Assembly (NCBI RefSeq): GCF_018294505.1
Contig: NC_057803.1
Span: forward strand, 237,986,397 to 238,050,396
Direction: 5' to 3'
Length of the DNA stretch: 64,000 nt
Source of the DNA: Triticum aestivum
Taxonomy: Eukaryota; Streptophyta; Magnoliopsida; Poales; Poaceae
Of this stretch, positions 37,836 to 49,944 are shown one piece after another. Position numbers and translations under genes: made by a program. How positions within the stretch are numbered: the first letter of the stretch is position 1; every line of letters begins with the position of its first letter. The notes beneath the pieces were generated by a model. That model saw only the letters and a program-made list of their open reading frames with translations. It was not told the origin of the DNA and did no database searches.

Positions 37836-38480
37836 GCCGTGATGATCTCTTTTCGGCGGAGTCCTGGAAGTGAAAGCGGTCTTGTGTTATGCTTGAACGT
37901 AAGTAGTTTCAGGATCACTTCTAGCTTCTTGACCGTTGCGTTGCTTCTCTTCCCACTCTTACTTGCGTATGTTAGCCACCATATATGCTTAGTGCTTGCT
38001 GCAGCTCCACCTCCTTACCTTACCCTACCCATAAGCTTAAATAGTCTTGATCTCGTGGGTGTGAGATTGCTGAGTCCTCGTGACTCATGGATACTTCCAA
38101 ACAGTTGCAGGTGCCGATGATACCAGTGCAGTTGACGCAACTGAGCTCAAGTGGGAGCTCGTTGAAGCTCTTGATCGTTGTTTTGTGTCTTTTCCGGATG
38201 ATCAGTAGTGGAGCCCAGTTGGGATGATCGGGGATCTAGCATTTGGGGTTGTTTCCTTTTATTTTGGTTCCATAGGCGGACCTTGATTGTACTCTGGATG
38301 ATGTATGTTTAATTTGTTATTTGTGTGAAGTGGCGATTGTAAGCCAACTATTTATCCCTTTCTTATTCAGTACATGGGATTGTGTGAAGATTACCCCTGT
38401 TGCGACAAATCTACCATGCGACTATGCCTCTAAGTCGTTCCCCGACACGTGGGAGATATAGCCGCATTGTGGGTGTTACA

Positions 38481-41400
38481 AGTTGGTAATCAGAGCTATC
38501 CCCGACATAGGAGCCCCCTGGTTGATCGAATCGCTGACGTTGTTGAGTCTAGAACAAAATGTTTTGAGTCTTAGGATTATATATATCGGGGAGTAGGATT
38601 CTTTTTACTCCTCAGTCCCTTCGTCGCTCTGGTGAGGCCTCCTGACGTAGATGTTTTGACTTTCCACTCCTCAAATTTCATGATTTTTTAGGATCACACG
38701 GGTATCTTAGAATCGTTCCGATAGTATTATGACGAGAACATTGTTCTTGGTGCCTCCTGACATTTAGGGGTTGTGGCAGTGTCCCGGGGAGTTGAGCTCT
38801 GAGGTGTTGTCGTCACAATTTTATCGTTGCAGTTCTGGAATACCTAAGTTCACCGACATCGAAAATCTCTTTTATGCAGTTGTTGGTGAGATAACCTTGA
38901 CGCCACCCAGTACTAGGGCGGGAGTTCGGGAGTATTGCCATAACTCATATAATGGATGCTTTTCGAAGGTTGAGGTACATGATTTCCGGAGTTTTCTTGG
39001 TTATGTGTTGACGGATGGATACAGCTGGATGTAGGAATTGTTAGTTTGGGTGAGATATTATGCTTCCCATGTATCCCCAACACCTGATTGCATAACCAGA
39101 AAGCTTCGGGAGTTTATAAGTGGGAATTCAAGTAGCTCCTATAATATCATTCCAACAGACACATGATACGTTATGGGATCTATCATATGTTTGTTTCCGG
39201 TTTATTTTGCAAGCCAATCCTTTGTTTTGTCTTGAGTTGAGGTATTCGAGTTGCTTCAAAGTCAAATGTTGATTCCATGCTTCTTTCTAAGCGGTGTTCT
39301 CATATTTCTATGGGAGTACTAATCCTTCTTGATCATTGAGATGGTCATGCCAATTCTTTTCCAACCGATGTCTTTCTCTTCAAGTGGATCCGATCATTTC
39401 AACATTTGAAAGATCACCTATAAGTTTTCCCAACGGTATCCTTTCCATCTGCCCAAGTTGCCTTTGTTTTTCTGCCCTCCCACCCTTTTTCTCCAAGGAC
39501 TCATATTTCTCAATCAAGTATCCATCTTATGCTTGTGAAGTCTCTTCATTCTTTTCCTTCAAAGTTGTTACCTGGTGATTCTCATTAAGATGTTAAAGAA
39601 GTTTCAAGTTCATCATTCTTCATTCTTTTTATTCTCCAGTGGATTCAATTCAAGCATTGTTGATCATATCCCTTTTTCCTCATTTCATAATGTTTTCTTA
39701 TGACGGTGCACCTCTTAATCATTCACTTCTCACTATTCATTTGTTCTGGACTGTTGAAGATATCTCAAAAGGCTCGTCTTTTCATTCAAGATCCGTTCAA
39801 CCTATCTCAAGGTTGTTATCTCATTCAAGCCATTTAATTCAATCGGTGCAATCTCTCTTTTAAATAGTTCAATGGTGTTTCCTTTTGAGTGGGCCCTAAC
39901 CCACATGTCTTTTCCCAGGATCTTACCTGACTCGTCTTATTTTCCCTGAGTTACTCTCAATTTATTCTCTAAGTTTGACATAAGAATGAATTATCATCAG
40001 TCATATGTATTTCTCCAAGATCTGTCAAATTCTTTTCATCGTTGGCTCAACATCTTCGCTTGTGGTTCTCCCGGAGTGTCTAAACAATTCTTGGTGGTGT
40101 TTCTCCTTGCCATTCTTGGATTTTGAAGACCGAAGAAGAGTTTCCCTTAAATCTTGCTCCTTTCTCTTCAAGATTCATGGTGCTAGCTTTATGCCATCCT
40201 CTCATAATTGTTTTTGATTGTGAGAATTCTTTTGACCCATCCGGAGCAATTCAGGAGTCTTTTCAGTTTGATTCTCCGAAGGCCATCATCTCAGAATTAT
40301 TCATTCCTGCTTTCAGCTCTCACTCTCCAAATCTTACACGTGCATCGTTCAAATATCCTCTAATTAGTTCATGATCTCTTCGTTCTCATGTATCTAAATC
40401 CCAACAAGTATCTTCATTCGTTTTCCAATTCTTCCCGGTGAATTGTGCCTTTGCTACTTTCATTTTCAATTCTTAGGGTTGTTCGTTCAAGATTCCTCTT
40501 CCTATGTTCTCAGATCAATTCATTTGTTCTTTCCAATCCTACCGGTGGTTCGTTGAAAACTTTCTCAAGTTTAAGCTATATCTCTCTTAATCCTTTCTAT
40601 GAGAATAAGTTGTATGCCAAATCCGTTGCTTGTCATCAATTTAAATTGGTGAAGGATACGCATAACATAATTCTTATTCTTGCTTCATCCAAGTGATGGA
40701 TTCATTCTTCCGGAGTTTGTTCACAATGAGTAAATTCTCGGTTCAAGTGCTTCATACTTTCCCAAAGTTCCAAGATCTCTCAATTATATCATTTCAAAGC
40801 TTCATCTAAATCATCGCAAGGCTTCACCTTGTGTTCTCAATCTCTCTTCCCTTTTATTACCGGAGTTCTTCATGGAGGTTCTTCATGGTGGTTCGTCAAG
40901 GCTTCCTTTCATTCTTCAATTGTTCTTCAAGATTTCTCTCGAAGCAAAGATCCGCCAAGCTATACTCTAAAATAAACATGGTGTTCAACACATGCCTCGT
41001 TTTGAGGAGTTCAAGCATTCTTCATCTTGCATTCCAAAGTGCAATTCTTTCTACCTTATCAGTTAAGTTGGTGTTATGTCACTCTTGACAATTTCCCTTC
41101 GTGTTTCATGATTCACAAGTTGTCTGGAATGACATATTTTAATCCCATCATTTTCAATTCGTTCATGAGATCCTTTGCAACCCATTAATCTCTTCATTGG
41201 AGTTATCTTGGGTTATATTTCACCTAAACTTTCAATAAGGATTGTTGCTATTTATGGTGCTTATAAATGACCCAAGTTCTTCATTTATCATCCCGGTGAA
41301 ATAAGTTTTCATCTCTTCATTGATCTCAATCAATCTTTGTTTCCGTTAGTGGCAGGTTGTCACCTCATAATCTTGAGATGTCTTCCCTAAGCCCACATCA

Positions 41401-42201
41401 AGCTTATCCTTTGTTGTTGATAATCCGACAAATCCGTTCTAGCATTTGTTGTAAGCGTGCTCTCTCAAGATCTTGTTTCCCTCCATTCATTCCATTGGAT
41501 TATTTCATTTCTTCCGGAGGCATAGTGATGTTGCTCTTTTCACTCATCATCTCGAATTGTGAGGACTGTGTTCTTTTCGTGCTTATCCATTTAACCACCG
41601 TGCTGTCTGAAATCTTTCTTACCCATTGTGCCATTCTTTCAGTAGTTTTGGAGGCAATGTGTTGTTGATTTCGTTAAGTATCATCCAATCTTCCCAAGTT
41701 CATGATTCTAATTCCTCCATTTCAATTGGAGTGCTGCCCAAATTATATCATTCTTATTCATTCTCTATCTTGTTTTAACCGGAGTGTTGTGTCTATCTTC
41801 CTCTTCTAACCGGACTCTCATCCAAGTGCTTTCATTTTGCCAAGCTCATATTCTTTACCTTCCATTTCCAACCGAAGTGTTGTCGTAATTGATCTTTATT
41901 GTTCCTTGTACATCTCGTTTCTACCGGAGTGGTTGCATGTCCTTTCTTGACGCTGGAGCTCCTCATTCATGTCTTTCAACCCACAAGGTTCTCATAATGT
42001 TCCTTGTTCCTCTTTTCTAACGGAGTGTTTTCAACTTCGGTCATCTCCATTGTATTCTTTACTCAAATGGTTTAACCTTTCAAGGTTCTTTGGTTTCACT
42101 CGTTTGTCAAAGAAGCAACTTTGTTTTACCCCTTCATCTTACATTTTATCTCGGTGCCATCCTAGATCTCGGGACGAGATCCTCTCGTAGTGGCGGAGTG
42201 T
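38481..42201 (+). mobile_element. LARD internal domain INT2, non-coding
   Basis: 3,721 bp, a second copy of INT1 with the same primer site (38484-38496) and the same 3' end (gtagtggcggagtg) before LTR3. It has no retroviral motifs. It differs from INT1 by scattered substitutions and small indels, and carries no nested insertion. Confidence 0.82.
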
Positions 42202-45200
42202 TATGACGCCCCAAGACCGGCGCTCCAGATGCCTTCTATGTTTTGCGTGTCAGCTCTGTTGTTTATTTGTTTATAACATATCCTCCCAGTATTTAGGGAG
42301 CTACTATAAATATTCCATCAGTTCGGAATTAATCGCAAACACACTTGCAAGTTAAATTCTCATGTCTTTTCTGCTTCGAGTTTGCTCCTCAAACTTCGCC
42401 CATAAATTCTTTTATCTTTTTTCGGAGCTCTACCAAAAATCACAACATTTTTGGGACCTTTCTAACGCCCACTTCTTATTCAAACTCATTTGAATTTAAT
42501 TCAATGAGTTCGAATCCAATCTTTGCACACATGCTCATTTATACTTTTCTTGGATCAAGCTCATTTTTGCGAGTCCGGTAAAATTAACTCCATGCCCAAT
42601 CTCCACTCCAATCTCTCTCAACATTTCTTCTATGTTTCCCTTTTTTTAAATAGAGAGGGAATAAGAGAGAGAGAGGATTTCAGCCAAGCAGGTCTCCTGG
42701 CCTTTTCCCCTCCCCACCAAATTGGCCAAGGCCCACCTAACCCCTTCCCTGTGGCCTGACCTAGCCGACCCTTTAGGCCCAGCCGCCCCCACCTAACCCT
42801 AACCCTCTCCTAAACCCCCGCTGCCCCCCTCGTCTCCATCTCGCGCCGCGAGAGACCCTCTGCCCGATCCCCTCTCGCTTCGCCCTCTCCCTCTCGTTCC
42901 CTTGCCGCGCCACTCACGCACACACGCACGCTCCCCAGCACTCGATCATCATCTCCCTCCCCTCCCTCGCACCTCTACCATCGCCAAGACTCCAGCGCCA
43001 CCGAGCCTCCCTACCTCCTGGATAAGTCCAGCTGGCTGCAGTTGTCATCGCCCGCAAGCTCGTCTGACCCGCGTGGCCATGGCGCCGCCGACCTCCATGG
43101 CTCGTCTGCACCTCGTCCCGTCCCCTCGGCCTCCGCCTCACGCGCCCCTGCTGGCTCCTCCCCTCATGCACCCGAGCTCACAGACGCCGCCACCGGAAAC
43201 CGCGAGGCCGCAGCCTCCTCCTCGTCTAGTGACGCCACTTGATGCGCGAGCTCCGCCGACCCTGCTTCCGCAGAGCCGTGTGGCTCCACCACCATCTCCA
43301 GCAGCTCCTGCCCGAGTCGTCTGCCTCGCCAAGCCGCCGCCGCACTATGTCCCCTGCTCCGGCACCCAGCGCCTTCCCGTGCCAGAGCTACTCCATTTCC
43401 ACCTCGTCAATCGCCGGTTGCACCAGGCGCCAGGTCCCTGTTTGTCCTCTGCTCGCAGCTCCAAGTACTCATCACCGACAAGATCCCGCCGAGACTCGAT
43501 GTCCACCAAGTCCAAAAACAATACTGTAACCGGGACCTTTGTTCTGCTTCGTTTTGGATCTCCAAGTACACCGTGCCGATGCCTAGTAAGACTACACAAC
43601 CGGAATGCGACAAGTACCCCGTCAACATGTACATCTACACCGCCAAGAACAGACCGACAAGTACCCCAGCAACTTGTGTACCACTACCGTTGCCGAAGAC
43701 CCATGTAACGGAACTGTCAAGTTCACCTACCTTCGTGTGTACCACTACTTCCACGACGATATGAGTACAACCACCGCCGACGTGTACGACTACTATGTGA
43801 ATGTGTACCCGACGACCCCAGAGACCTATGGTGCGCCAAGTACCCCCTCGTTGACCCGAACATCTACGGAAACTCATGCAACAATAAACATGTACCACTA
43901 CCGTCGCCGAGATCGCGAGAACCTCTACCGTCGACCCTGGAGCATGCCAGAACGACTACCGTCGACCCCAAGTTACTCGGATGCGTCAAGTCCCTCTCCG
44001 AGATGTGCAACACTACTTCCACTACCGTCCTGATAACGCCTACTTCCCCTACACCACATTGAACTCGACCCGTTTTGAAAATGCACGCTTCAAAGGTATA
44101 ACCGCCAAGACGACCGTCGTGAACGAATGCATGTGTGTTGTAGGAGATGCACCACTTGCTTGCACCATGTCCAAATTGATCCTTGCACATTCCTCGTTAG
44201 CCTTGCCGCGAACCCGTGGGAGACCCGGAATCTGGGATCACCCCACCATCCTTGCATGACTCGCTCCACACACTTGCTCTTTTGCACCGGTAGCCCAATG
44301 AGCTACAGAATCGATATGTTGCCGCGACATCATTTTCGGATTCGTTGTCGTGGCACACTTTCTTTCCGCCGTGGTGACAAAATGCTCCACATCTTATAAC
44401 TTGCCAACATCTTCATAAAATTGCATAAAACTTGCACATGCCATCCGCATCATGATAATAACAATTAAAATGTTTAAACTGTTGTTTGCTTAAATTGCTA
44501 AATGCATATGGGGATTTACCAGAATTGTTGTTTGATGTTTCCGGCCCCATTTAAATTGCTTAGATAGTGTAGTTTAATTGTGCTTCACCTCTTGCCATGC
44601 TTAACAACATCTAATATTGTTGGGTACATAACCAAGAGAGAACTAAATAAGTCATGTGGTGTTTCGTCAATATGTAACTCGTTGCATATCGAGCTCCACT
44701 TAATTTGTAGTATTGTTTGTTGCACTTTGCCATGCCATGTTTCATTAAACCTGACATGCATCATACTTGATTGTGCATCATGCCATGTTTACGCTTGGTT
44801 GTTTACCATGTTTTTTGCTCCTTTCCGGTGTTGCTTCTTCTTGTTAGTTTCGGTAATGTTGCGATTGTGAGGATTCATTCGACTACATCCGTTTGTCTTC
44901 TTCATGGACTCGTTATTCTTCCTTGTGGGATCTCAGGCAAGATGACCATACCCTCGAAATCACTTCTACTTTGCTTGCTAGTTGTCCATTCTATCGCTAT
45001 GTCGCGCTACCTACCACTTGTTATATCATGCCTCCCATATTGCCATGTCAAGCCTCTAACCCACCTTCCTAACAAACAGTTGTTTGGCTATGTTACCGCT
45101 TTTGCTCAGCCCCTCTTATAACGTTGCTAGTTGTAGGTGAAGTTGAAGTTTCTTCCATGTTGGAACATGGATATGTTGGGATATCATAATATCTCTTATT

Positions 45201-46539
45201 TTAATTAATGCATCTATATACTTGGTAAAGGGTGGAAGGCTCAGCCTTATGCCTGGTGTTTTGTTCCACTCTTGCCGCCTTAGTTTCCGTCATACCGGTG
45301 TTATGTTCCTTGATTTTGCATTCCTTACGCGGTTGGGTGTTATGGGAACCCCTTGACAGTTCGCTTTGAATAAAACTCCTCCAGCAAGGCCCAACCTTGG
45401 TTTTAACATTTGCCACCTAAGCCTTTTTCCCTTGGGTTCTGCAGACTCAAGGGTCATCTTTATTTTAAACCCCTGGGCCAGTGCTCCTCTGAGTGTTGGA
45501 CCAACCTGTCAACCGCTGATGGCCACCAGGGGCAACTCTGGGCTGGCCTACCGGAAGTTTGGACAATCCGGTGTGCCCTGAGAACGAGATATGTGCAGCT
45601 CCTATTGGGATTTGTTAGCACATTCAGGCGGCTTTGCTGGTCTTGTTTTACCATTATCGAAATGTCTTGTAACCGGGATTCCGAGACTGACCGGGTCATC
45701 CCGGGAGAAGGAATATCCATCGTTGACCATGAGAGCTTGTGATGGGCTAAGTTGGGACACCCCTGCAGGGTATAAACTTTCGAAAGCCGTGCCCACGGTT
45801 ATGTGGTAGATGGGAATTTGTTAATGTCTGGTTGTAGAGAACTTGACACTTAAATTAATTAAAATGCATGAACTGTGTGTGTAGCCGTGATGGTCTATTT
45901 CCGACGGAGTCCGGGAAGTGAGCACGGTCTTGTGTTATGCTTGAACGTAAGTAGTTTCAGGATTACTTCTTGCTCACTTCTAGCTTCTCCACCGTTGTGT
46001 TTCTTCTCTTTTCGCTCTTACTTGCGTATGTTAGCCACCATATATGCTTAGTGCTTGCTACAGCTCCACCTCCTTACCTTACCCTACCCATAAGCTTAAA
46101 TAGTCTTGATCTCGCGGGTGTGAGATTGCTGAGTCCTCGTGACTCACGGATACTTCCAAACAGTTGCAGGTGCCGATGATACCAGTGCTAGTGACGCAAC
46201 CAAGCTCAAGTGGGAGTTCGATGAAGATCTTGATCGTTGTTTTGTGTCTTTTCCGGATGATTAGTAGTGGAGCCCAGTTGGGACGATCGGGGATCTAGCA
46301 TTTGGGGCTGTCTTCTTTTATTTTGGTTCCGTAGGCGGACCTTAATTGCACTCTGGATGATGTATGTTTAATTTGTTATTTGTGTGAAGTGGCTATTGTA
46401 AGCCAACTCTTTATCCCTTTCTTATTCAGTACATGGGATTGTGTGAAGATTAGCCCTCTTGCAACAAATCTACCATGCGGTTATGCCTCTAAGTCGTGCC
46501 CCGACACGTGGAAGATATAGTCGCATTGTGGGTGTTACA
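42202..46539 (+). mobile_element. LARD LTR3 (uninterrupted)
   Basis: 4,338 bp, starting tatgacgcc (first G mutated to A relative to tgtgacgcc) and ending ggtgttaca, followed by the duplicated target tgttg. Relative to LTR1 it lacks about 132 bp (equivalent to about 254-385), joined at a tttata-like microhomology near 42270. It has no nested element, so it is the reference empty copy for the insertions in LTR1 and LTR2. Confidence 0.86.
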
Positions 46540-47254
46540 TGTTGAGACCAAGATGTTCCATTCCAATGACAAGAATCTTGATCTTTAGCCTTCCCCAAGT
46601 TGCTTTCCACTCAAATCATCTTTCCATCAAATCCAAATCTGTGAGAGAGACTTGAGTGTTGGGGAGACTATGATTTGAAGCACAAGAGCAAGGAGTTCAT
46701 CATCAACACACCATTTATTACCTTTTGGAGAGTGGTGTCTCCTAAATTGGTTAGGTGTCACTTGGGAGCCTCCGTCAAGATTGCGGAGTTGAACCAAGGA
46801 GTTTGTAAGGGCAAGGAGATTGCCTACTTCGTGAAGATCTACCCAAGTGAGGCAAGTCCTTCGTGGGTGATGGCCATGGTGGGATAGACAAGGTTGCCTC
46901 TTCGTGGACCCTTCGTGGGTGGAGCCCTCCGTGGACTCGTGCAACCGTTACCCTTCGTGGGTTGAAGTCTCCATCAACGTGGATGTACAATAACACCACC
47001 TATTGGAACAACGGAAAAAGTCTCCGAGTCTCCAATTGCGTTTGCACACTCAATTCCCATTCCTTTACTTTCTTGCAACTTGCATGTTTTACTTTCTGCT
47101 GCTCATATACTCTTGCCATGCTTGCTTGAAGGGTATTTTGAATGTTTAAACTTGTGCTAAAACTCCACCTTAACTTGAAGAAATTAAAAACTGCTACTTT
47201 TCCTTGTTAAGGGTCTAATCACCCCCCTCTAGGCACCTCTTCTCGATCCTTACA
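46540..47254 (+). mobile_element. Host Copia-like LTR, right fragment
   Basis: This continues the LTR of bases 1-182 after the LARD insertion and ends cgatccttaca at 47254, followed by a primer site. It contains a cluster of cttcgtgggt-type short repeats (46856-46970). No open frame looks coding. Confidence 0.75.
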
Positions 47255-47256
47255 AT

Positions 47257-47268
47257 TGGTATCAGAGC
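47257..47268 (+). other. Host Copia primer-binding site
   Basis: tggtatcagagc, the standard complement of the initiator Met tRNA 3' end, lies two bases after the LTR end. Confidence 0.85.
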
Positions 47269-47309
47269 ATTGGTCTCCATTGCTTTGATTTAATCACCAC
47301 TGGAGGAAG

Positions 47310-47474
47310 ATGGATGAGTCTATGTTGGGGAGTCTTAGACGTAGAGTACCTATACTTGATGGAGAGTTCTTTCATGAGTGTAAAATTGATATGCTTGAGA
47401 TTTCCAATGAATATCACTTGAACAACTACATTACTGGCCCTTGTTCACCCCTTGTTGACCCCTTGCATCATACA
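47310..47474 (+). pseudogene. Host Copia gag, N-terminal fragment
   Basis: 55 codons from ATG 47310, with a PILDGEFFHECKIDML-like segment and NNYITGPCSP. This resembles the gag N-terminus of plant Copia elements, where a conserved Trp-Lys pair is usual. The frame is cut by the reverse LARD-family LTR at 47475, and I do not see the remainder in the window. The family is not recognised with confidence. Confidence 0.6.
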
Positions 47475-49940
47475 TGTAACACCCACAATGCGGCTATATC
47501 TCCCATGTGTTGGGGCACGACTTAGAGGCATAGCCGCATGGTAGGTTTGTCGCAAGAGGGGTAATCTTCACACAATCCCATGCACTGAATAAGAAAGGGA
47601 TAAAGAATTGGCTTACAATTGCCACTTCACACAAATTCAAGTTAAACATACATCATCCAGAGTACAACCAAGGTCCGACTATGGAACCAAAATAAAAGAA
47701 GACAACCCCAAATGCTAGATCCCCGATCATCCCAACTGGGCACCACTACTGATCATCCGGAAAAGACAAATAACAATGACCAAGATCTTCATCGAGCTCC
47801 CACTTGAGCTCAGTTGCGTCACCTGCACTGGTATCATCGGCACCTGCAACTTTTTGGAAGTATCTGTGAGTCACGAGGACTCAGCAATCTCACACCCGCG
47901 AGATCAAGACTATTTAAGCTTATGGGTAGGATAGGGTAAAGAGGTGGAGCTGCAGTAAGCACTAAGCAAATATGGTGGCTAACATACGCAAATAAGAGTG
48001 AGAAGAGAAGCAACGCAGCGGTCGAAAAGCTAGAAGTGATCCTGCAACTACTTACGCACAAGCATAACACAAGACCATGTTCACTTCCCGGACTCCGCCG
48101 AGAAGAGACCATCACGGTTACACAAGCGGATGACACATTTTAATTAAGTTAAGTGTCAAGTTCTCTACAACCAGATATTAACAAATTCCCATCTGCCACA
48201 TAACTGCGGACACGGCTCTCGAAAGTTTATACCCTGCAGGGGTGTCCCAACTTAGCCCATCACAATCTCTCACGGTCAACGAAGGATATTCCTTCTCCCA
48301 GGAAGACCCGATCAGTAGTAAACAAGACCAGCAAAGCTGCCCGATGTATCGACAATCCCGATAGGAATCGCACGTATCTCATTCTCAGGACACACCGGAT
48401 AGGTCAAGCTACGAGTAAAGCCAGCCCTCAAGTTGCCCCGAGGTGGCCCCGCAGGCTGCCCACTTCGGACCAACACTTAGAGAAGCACTAGCCCCCGGGG
48501 GTTAAAATAAAGATGACCCTCGGGAGCGTGACTCCCAAGGGAAAAGTATAGGTGGTGGTGAGGCAAATGGTAAAACCAAGGTTGGGCCTTGCTGGAGGAG
48601 TTATATTCAAAGCGAACTGTCAAGGGATTCCCATAACACCCAACCGTGTAAGGAATGCAAAATCAAGGAACATAACACTGGTATGACGGAAACCAGGGCG
48701 GCAAGAGTGGAACAAAACACCAAGCAGAAGGCCGAGCCTTCCACCCTTTACAAAGTATATAGATGATTAATTAAAATAAGAGATATTGTGATATCCCAAC
48801 AAATCCATGTTCCAACATGGAACAAACTTCAACTTCACCTGCAAGTAACAACGCTATAAGAGGGGCTGAGCAAAGCGGTAACTTAGCCAAACAACGGTTT
48901 GCTAGGAAAGGTGGGTTAGAGGCTTGACATGGCAATATGGGAGGCATGATATAACAAGTGGTAGGTAGCACGACATAGCGATAGAACAAACAACTAGCAA
49001 GCAAAGATAGAAGTGATTTCGAGGGTATGGTCATCTTGCCTGAGATCCCGCAAGGAAGAAGAACGAGTCCATGAAGAAGACAAACGGACGTAGTCGAACG
49101 AATTCTCACAACTCCAGAACGGAAACGAAGCTAACGAGAGAAGCAACCCATAAATAAGCAAGCAACATAGTAAACAACCACCACATAAACATGACATGAT
49201 GCACAACCAAGTATGATGCATGTCCGGTTTAATGAGGCATGGCATGGCAATATGCACAAACAATACTACAAATTAAGTGGAGCTTGATATGCAACGAGTT
49301 GCATATTGACAAAACACCACATTCAAACATTTAGTTCACTCGTGTTTATGTACCCAACAATATTAAATGTTATTAAACATGGCAAGGGGTGAAGCATATG
49401 AAAACTACCTATCTAGGCAAGTTTAAATGAGGACGGATATAACAAACAAAAAATCCGGAAAATCCCCATGTGCATATTTTTAGATTTGGTACTGTTCTGA
49501 CTAAAACACCATTTTAATGTTGTTAAATAGGGACATAGAGTGCACCATGTTAAACTATGCATTTTTCTACCCCATTTACATATAAAGTTTATTTAAAACC
49601 GAGCTACGGTTATTTAGTTATGAAATAAAGCATTTTAACATGCCATTTAAGAAAAATAAATGAAAACAACATTTTAAACATGGATGAAAGTTGCATATTA
49701 TGAAACTGGATGAAATTCTAGTCATTTTTCATATATAAAGTTTTTACATACGATGCATGATTTGTGAGATATGATATGCATGAACTTTAGGGGCTTATCC
49801 GCAAAACTGCTGTCTCTGGAATAATTAACAAATTCACAGACGCTAAAAAAAACATACGCGGGCCAAATTTGGCTGGCCCAATAGGAATAAGTCCACGAGA
49901 CAAGGCGACGACACCATAGATCATGGATCATTGATCATCT
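47475..49940 (-). mobile_element. Truncated LARD-family LTR, reverse orientation
   Basis: It begins tgtaacaccc at 47475, the reverse complement of a LARD LTR end. It follows the LTR backwards for about 2.1 kb with clear similarity and then with weaker similarity to roughly 49940. No matching LTR start (gcgttaca on the plus strand) is seen, so the element is truncated or replaced at its right side, where Athila-type sequence takes over. The right boundary is approximate. Confidence 0.65.
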
Positions 49941-49944
49941 CCGC

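Larger units (their letters stand above)
26377..38480 (+). mobile_element. LARD LTR2 (interrupted by LINE and hAT-like element)
   Basis: LTR2 survives as 26377-26570, 34034-37266 and 37836-38480. It is both the 3' LTR of INT1 and the 5' LTR of INT2, because a second primer site follows at 38484. Compared with LTR1, the segment equivalent to about 378-774 is missing exactly where the LINE sits. Net length is 4,064 bp, or about 4.46 kb with that segment restored. Confidence 0.83.
183..46539 (+). mobile_element. LARD locus: LTR-INT-LTR-INT-LTR array (Sukkula/Erika-like)
   Basis: The locus starts tgtgacgcccc, ends gggtgttaca, and is flanked by the 5-bp duplication tgttg. Inside are three LTRs (183-22653, 26377-38480, 42202-46539) and two internal domains (22654-26376, 38481-42201), all on the plus strand. 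Without nested insertions the LTRs are about 4.43, 4.06 (4.46 with its deletion restored) and 4.34 kb (4.47 restored). The internal domains are 3,723 and 3,721 bp and have no recognisable gag or pol. Long LTRs with a non-coding interior of about 3.5 kb match the LARD class described in barley (Sukkula). Such elements depend on enzymes from other Gypsy elements. The family name is from memory; the structure is seen directly. Confidence 0.85.
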
